Assembly: GCA_035528235.1 (NCBI GenBank)
Contig: DATKZB010000077.1
Coordinates: 1 to 13,190, forward strand
Direction of reading: 5' to 3'
Length of the DNA stretch: 13,190 nt
From: DATKZB01 sp035528235
GTDB lineage: Bacteria; Planctomycetota; Phycisphaerae; FEN-1346
A program made the translations under genes and the position numbers. The notes under the pieces were generated by a model, which saw only the letters and a program-made list of their open reading frames with translations, was not told the origin of the DNA and made no database searches. This document shows positions 1 to 5,961 of this stretch, in pieces. Position 1 is the first letter of the stretch. Each line of letters starts with the position of its first letter.

Positions 1-23
1 GGCGGCCTAGGAAGGCCGCCGCG
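1..23. repeat. Palindromic repeat family A, copy 1 (window edge)
   Basis: Positions 1-20 read GGCGGCCTAGGAAGGCCGCC: a 7-bp GGCGGCC/GGCCGCC stem around a TAGGAA loop. The same 20 bases occur at 4061-4080, and an inverted copy with one difference lies at 4016-4035. Here the hairpin is followed by GCG, as the 4013-4038 copy is, so the stem may continue left beyond the window. It lies 48 bp beyond the stop codon of the 68-1321 gene. It could act as a transcript-end hairpin, but there is no T-run. Confidence 0.7.
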
Positions 24-67
24 CACGCGGGTGACGAGTTGACAAAGCAGCACTACGCGCTGGAGCG

Positions 68-1321
68 TTACGCCCGGCGCCGACGCCACGCCAACACCAC
101 GCCGCCCAGGGCCACCAGGGCCATCGTCGCGGGTTCCGGCACGCACAGCGTGGCCAGGTTCCAGTCCTTGATGGGGCCGCCCCGGTCGGTGCTCATGTCG
201 TACAGGGTCTGGTAACTCATGTCCGGGAAGTTGATCGTTTCCCAGAGGGGCTGATTGTCGAGTGTCCAGTGCAGCCGGGCCTGGCCGCCGTCGGCCGACA
301 AGAGGGTTTCGGGGCTGTAGACGTTGCCGGCGTCGTCCACGATGGTGACCTGGAGGATGGCGTCGTTGACGGTGTGCCCGCGGTCGATGAAGTCCACGAG
401 CAGCCAGATCTCCTTGTGCCGGTTCTCGATCTTCTCGTTGGGGATGGTCAGCGTCAGGCCTTCCCACTGGTCGATGAACCCCGTGCCGGCCGGGCCGGTG
501 TACCGGCCCACGGCATCGCCCGCCACGCGGAACAGGTTGACCAGGCTGCCGTCGGCCTGCATGTCCTTGTAGTAGGCGATGTCGTAGTTGGTCATGGCCT
601 GGGTGGGTTTCTTGAGGCCGGGGCACAGGATGGTGGCGCCGGTGGCGAGCCAGTCGTTCGGGTCGCCGGGCTCCCGGTTCCCGTCGCGGTCGAGCGTCCA
701 GACCTTGGGGAGACCGACGAAGAAGTTGCCGTACTCGTCGTCGTCGCCTAGCGGGAGCGTCAGGTCGCCGCAGTTATCGTGCCAGACCGAGACGTTGTTC
801 GGGACGGGCGTGCCGGCGTTGTTGCCGCCCACCAGCGTCATCTCGTGGCCGACGGACTGCCCGGGCACTTCCCAGGAGACGTTCACGTACTGGCACCGCG
901 AGAGTTCACCGAGCAGGTTGGGCAGACCCAGGGGATTCTCGTAATCCCGCTCGACCAGCACGCGGTTCCAGATCGTGACGTCGGTGTAACGGCTGGCGTC
1001 GGGGTCGAAGCCCGGCGACCCGGGGTTCAGCCCCACGTTCAGCAGCCACCAGTTGATGGCCAGGCTGCTCCAGCCCGGCAAGGCGCCGCCCGCGAAGTGC
1101 GGCATGAGGTCGTTCTGGTAGATGCCCATGGCGTTGCCGCCGTTCCACCCGGCGGCCGCCAGCACGTTGGCCGCCGAGGCCAGCCAGCAACTGTTGTCGA
1201 CCGCCGGCTTGTCCACGTCGGGAACGTTCGGTTTGTACACGTCGTAGGCCGACGCCGGCAGGGCCAGCGCGGTCACCACCAGGCCCAACACGCCAAGCCA
1301 CAGCATCGAAATGCGTCTCAT
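68..1321 (-). CDS. PEP-CTERM protein with IdeS/C39-like cysteine peptidase-type domain
   Basis: This is a 417-aa exported protein. Residues 1-25 form a Sec signal (MRR, a hydrophobic stretch, ending ASA). The tail from about residue 393 has VPEPAT, a hydrophobic helix and a final RRRR cluster, which is the PEP-CTERM signal recognised by exosortases. In between, DNSCWLASAANVL (Cys45 followed by a helix) and GHEMTLVGG (His159), then VSVWHDN (Asp182/Asn183), match in order and spacing the Cys, His and Asp segments of IdeS/Mac-type and C39-like papain-fold peptidases. The domain is my inference from these motifs. The second acidic position appears as HDN instead of the usual DSD, so activity is uncertain. 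The middle and C-terminal half (about 230-390) is beta-rich with no recognised family. The ATG start is supported by a full Shine-Dalgarno AAGGAGGT (complement of 1328-1335) 6 bases upstream. The gene stands alone with its own promoter at 1673-1701. Confidence 0.85.
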   Translation of the reverse strand: MRRISMLWLGVLGLVVTALALPASAYDVYKPNVPDVDKPAVDNSCWLASAANVLAAAGWNGGNAMGIYQNDLMPHFAGGALPGWSSLAINWWLLNVGLNPGSPGFDPDASRYTDVTIWNRVLVERDYENPLGLPNLLGELSRCQYVNVSWEVPGQSVGHEMTLVGGNNAGTPVPNNVSVWHDNCGDLTLPLGDDDEYGNFFVGLPKVWTLDRDGNREPGDPNDWLATGATILCPGLKKPTQAMTNYDIAYYKDMQADGSLVNLFRVAGDAVGRYTGPAGTGFIDQWEGLTLTIPNEKIENRHKEIWLLVDFIDRGHTVNDAILQVTIVDDAGNVYSPETLLSADGGQARLHWTLDNQPLWETINFPDMSYQTLYDMSTDRGGPIKDWNLATLCVPEPATMALVALGGVVLAWRRRRA

Positions 1322-1672
1322 CGTAATACCTCCTTCCGGTCGTTATCGGACCGCGCCTGTCCTGGCCGCACGCGACCATCGTGCGACCGCGCGGTGCGGC
1401 GCCGAGCACCCCCCCTGGCTGCCCGGCCGCCGGCATGACCGCATACACCGCCCCCGCAACACTCCTGTCCGTGCCGAGGAGTCCTCCTTTCCTCTTTCTC
1501 TCGCCAGTCGCGAAACGACCGTCCCCTCGAAATGCGAACGGGCGGCACCCGGAGCGTCCCTCCGAGAACCGCCCTCGAACATCAAACCTTCCCCGCCCGA
1601 CGACAAACGGGCCGCGCCGCTCGGTTCCCTCCGAACGCCGTGGCCCGTCATCCCCGACTGTCCAGCGACGTC
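1322..1672 (-). other. Long 5' leader of the PEP-CTERM/peptidase-like gene
   Basis: If the 1673-1701 promoter is used, the transcript carries about 345 nt before the ATG at 1321. I see no convincing small gene here. On the minus strand it is GC-rich with several short inverted repeats, for example ACTCCT paired with AGGAGT in the 1465-1490 area. It ends in the strong Shine-Dalgarno at 1328-1335. No known riboswitch class was recognised. Confidence 0.3.
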
Positions 1673-1701
1673 AGTATACACCATGCCGGGGCCGGAGTCA
1701 A
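1673..1701 (-). promoter_or_regulatory. Sigma70-type promoter for the 68-1321 gene
   Basis: On the minus strand a -35 TTGACT (1701-1696) and a -10 TATACT (1678-1673) are separated by exactly 17 bases. Each hexamer is close to consensus in otherwise very GC-rich sequence. Transcription would start near 1665 and run into the PEP-CTERM gene. Confidence 0.6.
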
Positions 1702-1795
1702 ATGCCCCGCGGCGGCCGGCGGCGGCCGCCCTTGGGCCTCATACACTAGAGCGCACATCGGGGGCGAATAGCACACTCGACTGTTGACGCCGCAC

Positions 1796-1868
1796 AAAAA
1801 GGACCCCGTCACACCGCTCGCGCCGCCCGTAGGGCCACGCCATGGCGTGCCCGCGCACGAAGGGGTCC
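1796..1868 (-). terminator. Rho-independent-like terminator of the candidate small RNA
   Basis: On the minus strand GGACCCC (1868-1862) can pair with GGGGTCC (1807-1801), which is followed directly by TTTTT (1800-1796). The 54-nt loop holds another hairpin. The distant stem is unusual for an intrinsic terminator. The T-run right after a GC-rich arm is the main support. Confidence 0.35.
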
Positions 1869-1925
1869 ACCCGGGCACGACGTGTCGTGCCCCCCGGCGA
1901 GGTGGACCGGGCGGCTTTTCGATGG
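1796..1925 (-). ncRNA. Candidate small structured RNA (about 130 nt)
   Basis: On the minus strand a promoter-like pair (1961-1931) is followed by a strongly folded stretch. Helix I pairs 1908-1901 (GGTCCACC) with 1871-1864 (GGTGGACC) and encloses a 9-bp GGGCACGAC/GTCGTGCCC hairpin (1873-1892). Hairpin II is the perfect palindrome CACGCCATGGCGTG (1836-1849). The 3' end is GGGGTCC followed by TTTTT (1807-1796), which can pair with GGACCCC (1868-1862). That pairing shares bases 1864-1868 with helix I, so the two helices exclude each other. I find no signal recognition particle motif and no resemblance to tmRNA. It might instead be an attenuated leader. An internal 34-codon frame starting in hairpin II has no ribosome site and is not proposed as a gene. 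Confidence 0.35.
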
Positions 1926-1930
1926 TTTAG

Positions 1931-1961
1931 TTTATATTGGGCACTGTGCATTTGTTGTCAA
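1931..1961 (-). promoter_or_regulatory. Promoter-like pair upstream of the candidate small RNA
   Basis: On the minus strand there is a perfect -35 TTGACA (1961-1956). A -10-like TATAAA lies at 1936-1931 with a 19-base spacer; AATATA (1938-1933) would give 17. The long spacer weakens the call. It lies in a locally AT-richer island, with A-tracts further upstream (2001-2025). Confidence 0.4.
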
Positions 1962-2160
1962 AGGGGACCCGAAAACGAGCGGTTCCGGCGCATTCGAATC
2001 AAAAATCGAAAAAAGCGATCAAAAACCGCGCGTTTCCCCTTGCCTATCTTACCACAATGGGACCCAATCGGCCTTGGCGCTGTCGAAAACGCGGTTTGGG
2101 CTGGCTAAGAGGCCCATTTTCGGCTCCGCGGCGATAGGGCGTTTTCGCAAAGTGTATGAT
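1962..2160. other. AT-richer intergenic island with spaced A-tracts
   Basis: This stretch is clearly less GC-rich than its surroundings. It has A-tracts at 2001-2005, 2009-2014 and 2021-2025 (average spacing near 10 bp), which could give intrinsic curvature upstream of the 1931-1961 promoter. No gene or RNA was recognised. Together with 1322-1961 and 2161-2288 it makes up a gene-free gap of 967 bp. Confidence 0.35.
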
Positions 2161-2165
2161 TGGGG

Positions 2166-2182
2166 GGGGCGGGCCACGCCCC
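2166..2182. repeat. Short GC hairpin downstream of the isomerase gene
   Basis: GGGGCG pairs with CGCCCC around a 5-base loop, next to a run of eight G (2162-2169). On the minus strand it lies about 110 bp past the isomerase stop. It has no T-run, so it is at most a weak transcript-end structure. Confidence 0.3.
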
Positions 2183-2193
2183 GCGGCTAACGC

Positions 2194-2226
2194 CGGGTGG
2201 CATGGTCATCCCGCAGGGTGACCATG
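2194..2226 (+). repeat. Dispersed 33-bp hairpin repeat family C, copy 1
   Basis: The 33 bases run CGGGTGG, CATGGTCATCCC, G[C]A, GGGTGACCATG. They are identical to copies at 8807-8839 and 8921-8953 except for one loop base (C here, A and G there). The arms CATGGTCA and TGACCATG plus CCC/GGG form an 11-bp stem with one bulged T and a GNA triloop. This copy lies 63 bp past the isomerase stop. Confidence 0.85.
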
Positions 2227-2288
2227 AACCGGTCCAGGGCGGCCAGGATCACGGTAGGCTGCCGCGAGGCAGGTTGCGTCGTCGGCCC

Positions 2289-3254
2289 CTACCGGCCCGC
2301 AATGATGAGGTCGAGGCGCTTCGAGTGCTCCTGGAGCGAGCAGGAGCCCCCCTCGATCGTCATCCACCCGCTGTACCCGACCTCGTCGAGGGCCTTGCGG
2401 ACGACCGGCCAGTTGACGCTGCCGTCGCGGATGTTGCAGAAGTTGCCACCGTGCCCGTCGGCGTTCAACTTGAAATCCTTGACGTGGCACTTGGCGATGC
2501 GCGGCCCCATGGCCCGGATAAACGCCTCCGGCGGGGCGTACTTGACGTGGTTGCCGATGTCGAAATACGCCTTCACCCACGGGCTGTCGAACGAGGCCAC
2601 CAGGTGGGCGAACGTCGCGGGCGTGACCCAGAGGTTGTTCCACACGTTTTCCAGGGCGATGACGACCCCGGTCTCCTCGGCCACCGGGATGAGTTTGCGG
2701 ACGGCCTCGCGCGACGTGTCGGTGGCCTGGTCGTGGGCCTCGATGTAGGCCTTGTACTTATCGCCCGCGTCCTTGGCCACACGCTCCAGGTGGCCGGTCT
2801 TAGCGTCGAACGCGATGTCGAAAGCCCACGCATCCGGCATGGGCATGCCGCCGATGCGACAGGGCACCAGCAGGACGGCGTCGGCCCCGTAGGCCTTGGC
2901 GGCCCGCAGCGCCGTCTCGGTCGACTTGATGGAGGCCTCGACCTTGGCCGGGTCGGTGCTGTTGAACTCCATCCACCCGCGCAGGACCGAGTTGATGCGT
3001 ACGCCGACCTTCTCGGCGGCCTCGCGGCCCTTGGCGGCGGCATCGGGGGCCACGTCGGCGGCCGTCGTCTCGACACCGTCGAACCCGGCGTCCTTGATGG
3101 GTTTCAGGGCCTCCTCGGTCGGCTGGCCAATGATGACGGCCTTCTTGAGGGTCGTCTTGAACTCGGCCCCGCCCACTTGCCCGCCGGCCGCCAGGCCTAC
3201 GCCGGCCGCCATCGAAGCCTTCAGAAACGTGCGTCGCGTCAGTTCATCGCTCAC
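2289..3254 (-). CDS. Tat-exported sugar phosphate isomerase/epimerase (xylose isomerase-like TIM barrel)
   Basis: This 321-aa protein has a twin-arginine signal at its N-terminus (TRRTFLKA at 6-13, then a hydrophobic Ala/Gly stretch to about 29). The rest is a xylose isomerase-like TIM barrel (AP endonuclease 2 superfamily). The usual metal ligands are visible: Glu202 in ALENVWNN, Asp232 in YFDIGNH, His257 in KCHVKD and Glu301 in MTIEGG. Such proteins isomerise, epimerise or eliminate sugars and keto-sugars; the substrate cannot be read from sequence. The start is GTG at 3254, with GGAGG 7 bases upstream. The gene lies 72 bp downstream of the DUF1080 gene on the same strand and is probably co-transcribed with it. 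DUF1080 next to this barrel family is a known arrangement in 3-keto-glycoside breakdown clusters, which supports a role as the eliminating or isomerising partner. Confidence 0.9.
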   Translation of the reverse strand: MSDELTRRTFLKASMAAGVGLAAGGQVGGAEFKTTLKKAVIIGQPTEEALKPIKDAGFDGVETTAADVAPDAAAKGREAAEKVGVRINSVLRGWMEFNSTDPAKVEASIKSTETALRAAKAYGADAVLLVPCRIGGMPMPDAWAFDIAFDAKTGHLERVAKDAGDKYKAYIEAHDQATDTSREAVRKLIPVAEETGVVIALENVWNNLWVTPATFAHLVASFDSPWVKAYFDIGNHVKYAPPEAFIRAMGPRIAKCHVKDFKLNADGHGGNFCNIRDGSVNWPVVRKALDEVGYSGWMTIEGGSCSLQEHSKRLDLIIAGR

Positions 3255-3326
3255 GGTACCGCCTCCGTTCTATCGGTACGTTACTCTTGACCGCCCACGC
3301 AGCACTCGCGTGCGACATGGGGAGGC

Positions 3327-4133
3327 TCATGGGCGGTTACTCGGGGGTTCCTTGAGTTCTTTGATGCGGATGTTGCGGAACCGGACCTCGAGCGGCCCGC
3401 CGCCGTGAATCTGGACGGCGAAGATGCCGCGGCGGGCCACCTTCTCGGCCGGTTCCGTCTCGGTGAACTCGACGGTGGTCGTGCCGTTGAGTTTCAGCGT
3501 GATGCGGTCGCCGACGGCCCGGATTTCGTAGGCGTTCCACTCGCCGGGCTTGGCGAGTTTCTTGATGGTCTCGTCGCTCGGCCCGGCCAGGACCTTGTTG
3601 CGGCGGCTCTCGTCGTACAGTTTGCCCCACCACCCGGCCGAGATGTCGGCCTGGTACCCGGAGACCTCGTGCGAGTTCGGCACCCGCTTCGAGCGGAACT
3701 GGACGCCGCTGTTGGCGTTGTCCGGCCGCAACCGGACCTCCAGGCGCAGCACGAAATCGCCGTACTCCTTGGCGGTCGCCAGGAAATCGTTGTGCGGGAT
3801 GCCGGGACTGCGGCCGACCAGTGCCCCGTCCTCGACGATCCAGAGTTTCTTGTCGCCCTCCCAGCCGGCGAGGTCCTTGCCGTTGAAGAGCGGCACGAAG
3901 CCTTCCTCCTTCGGCTTGTCCTTCCCCTCGTCGGCGGCCATCGCGACCGCGCCCCACGCCAGGCCGGCCAGAACCATCGCCAGGACGATTAGTCCTACAA
4001 CGCTACTTGTCGCGCGGCGGCCTTCCCAGGCCGCCGCGATCGGGCCTGACGCATGTTCCTGGCGGCCTAGGAAGGCCGCCAGGCGGGATGGAGTAGCGAT
4101 GTGGCGTTGTAGGATTGTGCGAGTCGTTCGCAT
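3327..4133 (-). CDS. DUF1080 (3-keto-disaccharide hydrolase domain) exported protein
   Basis: This 268-aa protein has a DUF1080 beta-jelly-roll domain at about 78-262, opening with FVPLFNGKDLAGW and including SGVQFRSK, EVSGYQADI, WNAYEIRAVGDRI and the closing FRNIRIKEL. The family hydrolyses or eliminates 3-keto-glycosides and occurs in planctomycete and Bacteroides carbohydrate clusters. Export is indicated by a hydrophobic segment (about 47-66, ending AMA before ADE). The start ATG at 4133 has AGGAGG (complement of 4142-4147) 8 bases upstream. That start gives an unusually long n-region: residues about 7-47 are encoded by a palindromic repeat (3993-4114), leaving a normal-looking MRTTRTI...VLAMVLAGLAWG signal split in two. 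Initiation at an internal ATG in the hydrophobic segment is possible but has no good ribosome site. The isomerase follows 72 bp downstream; the sulfatase ends 172 bp upstream. Confidence 0.92.
   Translation of the reverse strand: MRTTRTILQRHIATPSRLAAFLGRQEHASGPIAAAWEGRRATSSVVGLIVLAMVLAGLAWGAVAMAADEGKDKPKEEGFVPLFNGKDLAGWEGDKKLWIVEDGALVGRSPGIPHNDFLATAKEYGDFVLRLEVRLRPDNANSGVQFRSKRVPNSHEVSGYQADISAGWWGKLYDESRRNKVLAGPSDETIKKLAKPGEWNAYEIRAVGDRITLKLNGTTTVEFTETEPAEKVARRGIFAVQIHGGGPLEVRFRNIRIKELKEPPSNRP
3993..4114. mobile_element. Paired-hairpin palindromic element (family A) inside the DUF1080 gene
   Basis: The outer inverted repeat is TCCTACAACGCTAC (3993-4006). Its right partner is GTAGCG (4093-4098) plus TTGTAGGA (4107-4114), interrupted by 8 bases. 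Inside are hairpin 4013-4038 (10-bp CGCGGCGGCC stem, loop TTCCCA) and hairpin 4058-4083 (10-bp CCTGGCGGCC stem, loop TAGGAA), 19 bp apart. The two are inverted copies of each other, and their loops are complementary apart from one position that is a G-U wobble in the DUF1080 mRNA. It encodes no protein of its own and is translated as residues about 7-47 of the host gene. The design resembles non-autonomous REPIN-like or MITE-like elements. No target-site duplication is evident. Confidence 0.65.
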
Positions 4134-4154
4134 CGAGAATGCCTCCTATGGTTC

Positions 4155-4191
4155 GCGGGCCGCTCCTCGGCTCGGCCCCTCGCGGACCCGC
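4155..4191 (-). promoter_or_regulatory. Leader hairpin just upstream of the DUF1080 ribosome site
   Basis: On the minus strand GCGGGtCCGC and GCGGCCCGC form a 9-bp stem with one bulge, ending 7 bases before the AGGAGG at 4147-4142. Its position would let it influence ribosome access. It could equally be chance in GC-rich DNA. I saw no clear promoter in the 172-bp gap to the sulfatase, so read-through from the sulfatase is plausible. Confidence 0.25.
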
Positions 4192-4260
4192 ACCAGCCTA
4201 TCGTCTCGCCCCTCGACCGTCGACCAAAAACGCCCGCCCCGGCCGCGAAGGCCATCTCAT

Positions 4261-4288
4261 GCGTGGCGGGTCCCCGTACCCGCCACGC
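4261..4288. repeat. Palindromic repeat family B, copy 1, past the sulfatase stop
   Basis: A perfect 11-bp stem GCGTGGCGGGT/ACCCGCCACGC encloses the loop CCCCGT. It starts 17 bp downstream of the sulfatase stop on the minus strand. The GTGGCGGGT/ACCCGCCAC core is the same as in the hairpin at 12339-12364, so this belongs to a dispersed family. Lacking a T-run, it is not a classical terminator but could stabilise the sulfatase mRNA end. Confidence 0.7.
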
Positions 4289-4305
4289 CAACGTGTAACG
4301 GGCCG

Positions 4306-5817
4306 CTACGCGGTCTCCAGCAGGCGCGGGGCCTTGGGATGCATGACCCGTTCGCGGCGGTTCCACGATTCGACAAGGCCGAGACTGCGGATGGTGTCCT
4401 GCCACGAGCGGCACTCGTCGCCGACGGCCGCGAGGCGGGCCCGGAGCCGTTTCTCGAGTTCGGCCCGAAGCAGCGCGTGGCCCGGCGAGTCGATGAGGTT
4501 GCGGAGTTGGTACGGGTCCTCCTGGTTATCGTACAGCACCCATCCGCCGCCGTCCCACCAACGGGCGTAGGTGTACCGCGCCGTCCGCAGGCCGCGCCAC
4601 TCGCGAATGCCCTGGGCGAGACCCTGGTCGACGATGACCGGCTCGGTCAGCAGGACGGCGTCGGGCCCCTCGTCCGCGCGGCCGAGGGCGACGGCCGAGA
4701 GGTCCTCGCCCTGCATCCGGTCGGGCACGGGGCAACCCATCAGGGCGAGCAGCGTGGGCGCCAGGTCGACCGCCGAGATCAGGGCGTCGCTCGTCCGGCC
4801 GGCCGGCGCGCGGCGGGGCCAGCGGACCAGCAGCGGAATGCGGATCGATTCCTCCCACGGCTGCTCTTTCTTGATCGTGCCCTGCGACCAGAGCATGTCG
4901 CCGTGATCGGACGTGAAGACGACGAGGGTGCTCGCGGCCTGGCCCCGCCGCCGCAGCGCGTCCAGGAGGCGGCCGACCTGCTCGTCGATGGCACTGATGT
5001 GGGCGTAGTAGTGGGCCAGGGTCTCTCGCGACGGCCCCGGACCCGGTCGCTTGAACCCCGCAGGCGGGGCGTCCCAGACGTTCGGACGCGGGGTGATTTG
5101 CGCGGCGTCGTACATCGCCTTGTACGTCTCGGGCACCTGCTCGTACGGTGCGTGCGGCGGCCCCCACGAAAGGTACAGGCACCACGGCCGGGCGTCGTCG
5201 GCGGCCAGAAACTTCATGGCCAGGTCTGTCTGGCCCACCGGCTCGTACCCCCGCAGGCGAACGGCCTCGGGCGTGTCGCGATAGACGCGGCCGTTGAAGT
5301 AGGCGTGGGCGCAGTTCCAGGCGGCCCAGAAGTCGAATCCCTGTCGCCGCGGACCCGGCGGCGTGAAACCGTCGCGCGGCACGCCGTCGAGGTGCCACTT
5401 GCCGATGTACCCCGTGCGGTACCCCGCGTCGCGCAGCAGTTCGGCCACCGTGACCTCGTCGTCGGGCAGCGCCAGGTCGTTGGCCACGGCCCGATGGGCG
5501 TGCGGATACCGGCCCGTCAGGATCGTGCCGCGACACGGCGTGCACACGGGGGTGTTGGCGTAGGCGTGGGTGAACTGCGTGCCCTCGGCGGCCAGGCGGT
5601 CGAGATGCGGCGTCCGGACCTGCCCGTTGCCCGCGCACGCCATGTCCATGCCGCGCATCTGGTCGGCGAACACGAACAGCAGGTTCGGCCGGTCCGTGGC
5701 GTGTCCCGTCCTGCCGGCGGCGCACCCGGCCGCCACCGATGCCGCGGCCCCGGCGGCGCCGAGCGCAGCCCGGCCCAGGAACTCGCGGCGCCGGAGGCCA
5801 TCACGATTTCGGGTCAT
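4306..5817 (-). CDS. Tat-exported Cys-type sulfatase (S1 family)
   Basis: This 503-aa arylsulfatase-fold enzyme hydrolyses sulfate esters, probably on glycans. The N-terminus has a twin-arginine motif (RRREFLGRA) and then an Ala/Gly-rich stretch reaching AAGC (Cys32), so it may be a Tat lipoprotein. PNLLFVFADQ carries the first metal ligands (Asp52, Gln53). CTPCRG (92-97) is the C-x-P-x-R site where Cys92 would be converted to formylglycine, with GRYPH following. GYIGKWH (Lys140) and FTSDHGD (Asp304, His306) complete the active site. The length fits the family. I chose the ATG at 5817, with GAAAGG about 8 bases upstream, over a TTG at 5847 that would put ten extra residues before the Tat motif. 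The exact substrate is unknown. The gene diverges from the dihaem gene (144 bp) and may lead the sulfatase, DUF1080, isomerase transcript. Confidence 0.93.
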   Translation of the reverse strand: MTRNRDGLRRREFLGRAALGAAGAAASVAAGCAAGRTGHATDRPNLLFVFADQMRGMDMACAGNGQVRTPHLDRLAAEGTQFTHAYANTPVCTPCRGTILTGRYPHAHRAVANDLALPDDEVTVAELLRDAGYRTGYIGKWHLDGVPRDGFTPPGPRRQGFDFWAAWNCAHAYFNGRVYRDTPEAVRLRGYEPVGQTDLAMKFLAADDARPWCLYLSWGPPHAPYEQVPETYKAMYDAAQITPRPNVWDAPPAGFKRPGPGPSRETLAHYYAHISAIDEQVGRLLDALRRRGQAASTLVVFTSDHGDMLWSQGTIKKEQPWEESIRIPLLVRWPRRAPAGRTSDALISAVDLAPTLLALMGCPVPDRMQGEDLSAVALGRADEGPDAVLLTEPVIVDQGLAQGIREWRGLRTARYTYARWWDGGGWVLYDNQEDPYQLRNLIDSPGHALLRAELEKRLRARLAAVGDECRSWQDTIRSLGLVESWNRRERVMHPKAPRLLETA

Positions 5818-5852
5818 CGGTCGGCCTTTCGCTACGGCGGCGGACAAGAACC

Positions 5853-5881
5853 AGCGTACCGGCGTGGCGACGGCGCTTCAA
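5853..5881 (-). promoter_or_regulatory. Possible promoter for the sulfatase gene
   Basis: On the minus strand TTGAAG (5881-5876) and TACGCT (5858-5853) are 17 bases apart, placing a start about 29 nt before the ATG at 5817. Matches are partial (four and three of six). No good plus-strand promoter was found for the divergent gene in this 144-bp gap. The gap also holds a 10-bp palindrome GCGGCGCCGC at 5919-5928. Confidence 0.3.
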
Positions 5882-5961
5882 GCAAATCGCGCGGCAGGGG
5901 CAATCTCTCCGCATCCCTGCGGCGCCGCGCGGGTTACAGCGGATGGAAAGGAACGAAGCCA

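Noticed and set aside
1739..1842. Short minus-strand reading frame (34 codons) beginning in the 1836-1849 palindrome
   Set aside because: It has no ribosome site, runs through the terminator-like T-run, and has an Arg-rich composition typical of chance frames here.
1993..2000. TTCGAATC resembling a tRNA T-loop
   Set aside because: No acceptor, D or anticodon stems can be built around it.
2160..3290. 376-codon plus-strand open frame opposite the isomerase
   Set aside because: It is antisense shadow; the minus-strand protein has a full set of TIM-barrel metal ligands.
5818..5847. TTG start ten codons upstream for the sulfatase
   Set aside because: The ATG at 5817 places the twin-arginine motif at the usual distance, and the TTG adds nothing signal-like.
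3550..5961. Open frame extending about 800 codons upstream of the dihaem gene on the plus strand
   Set aside because: It is antisense to the DUF1080 and sulfatase genes, is Arg/Pro-rich without protein features, and the real gene starts at 5962 with a signal peptide and ribosome site.
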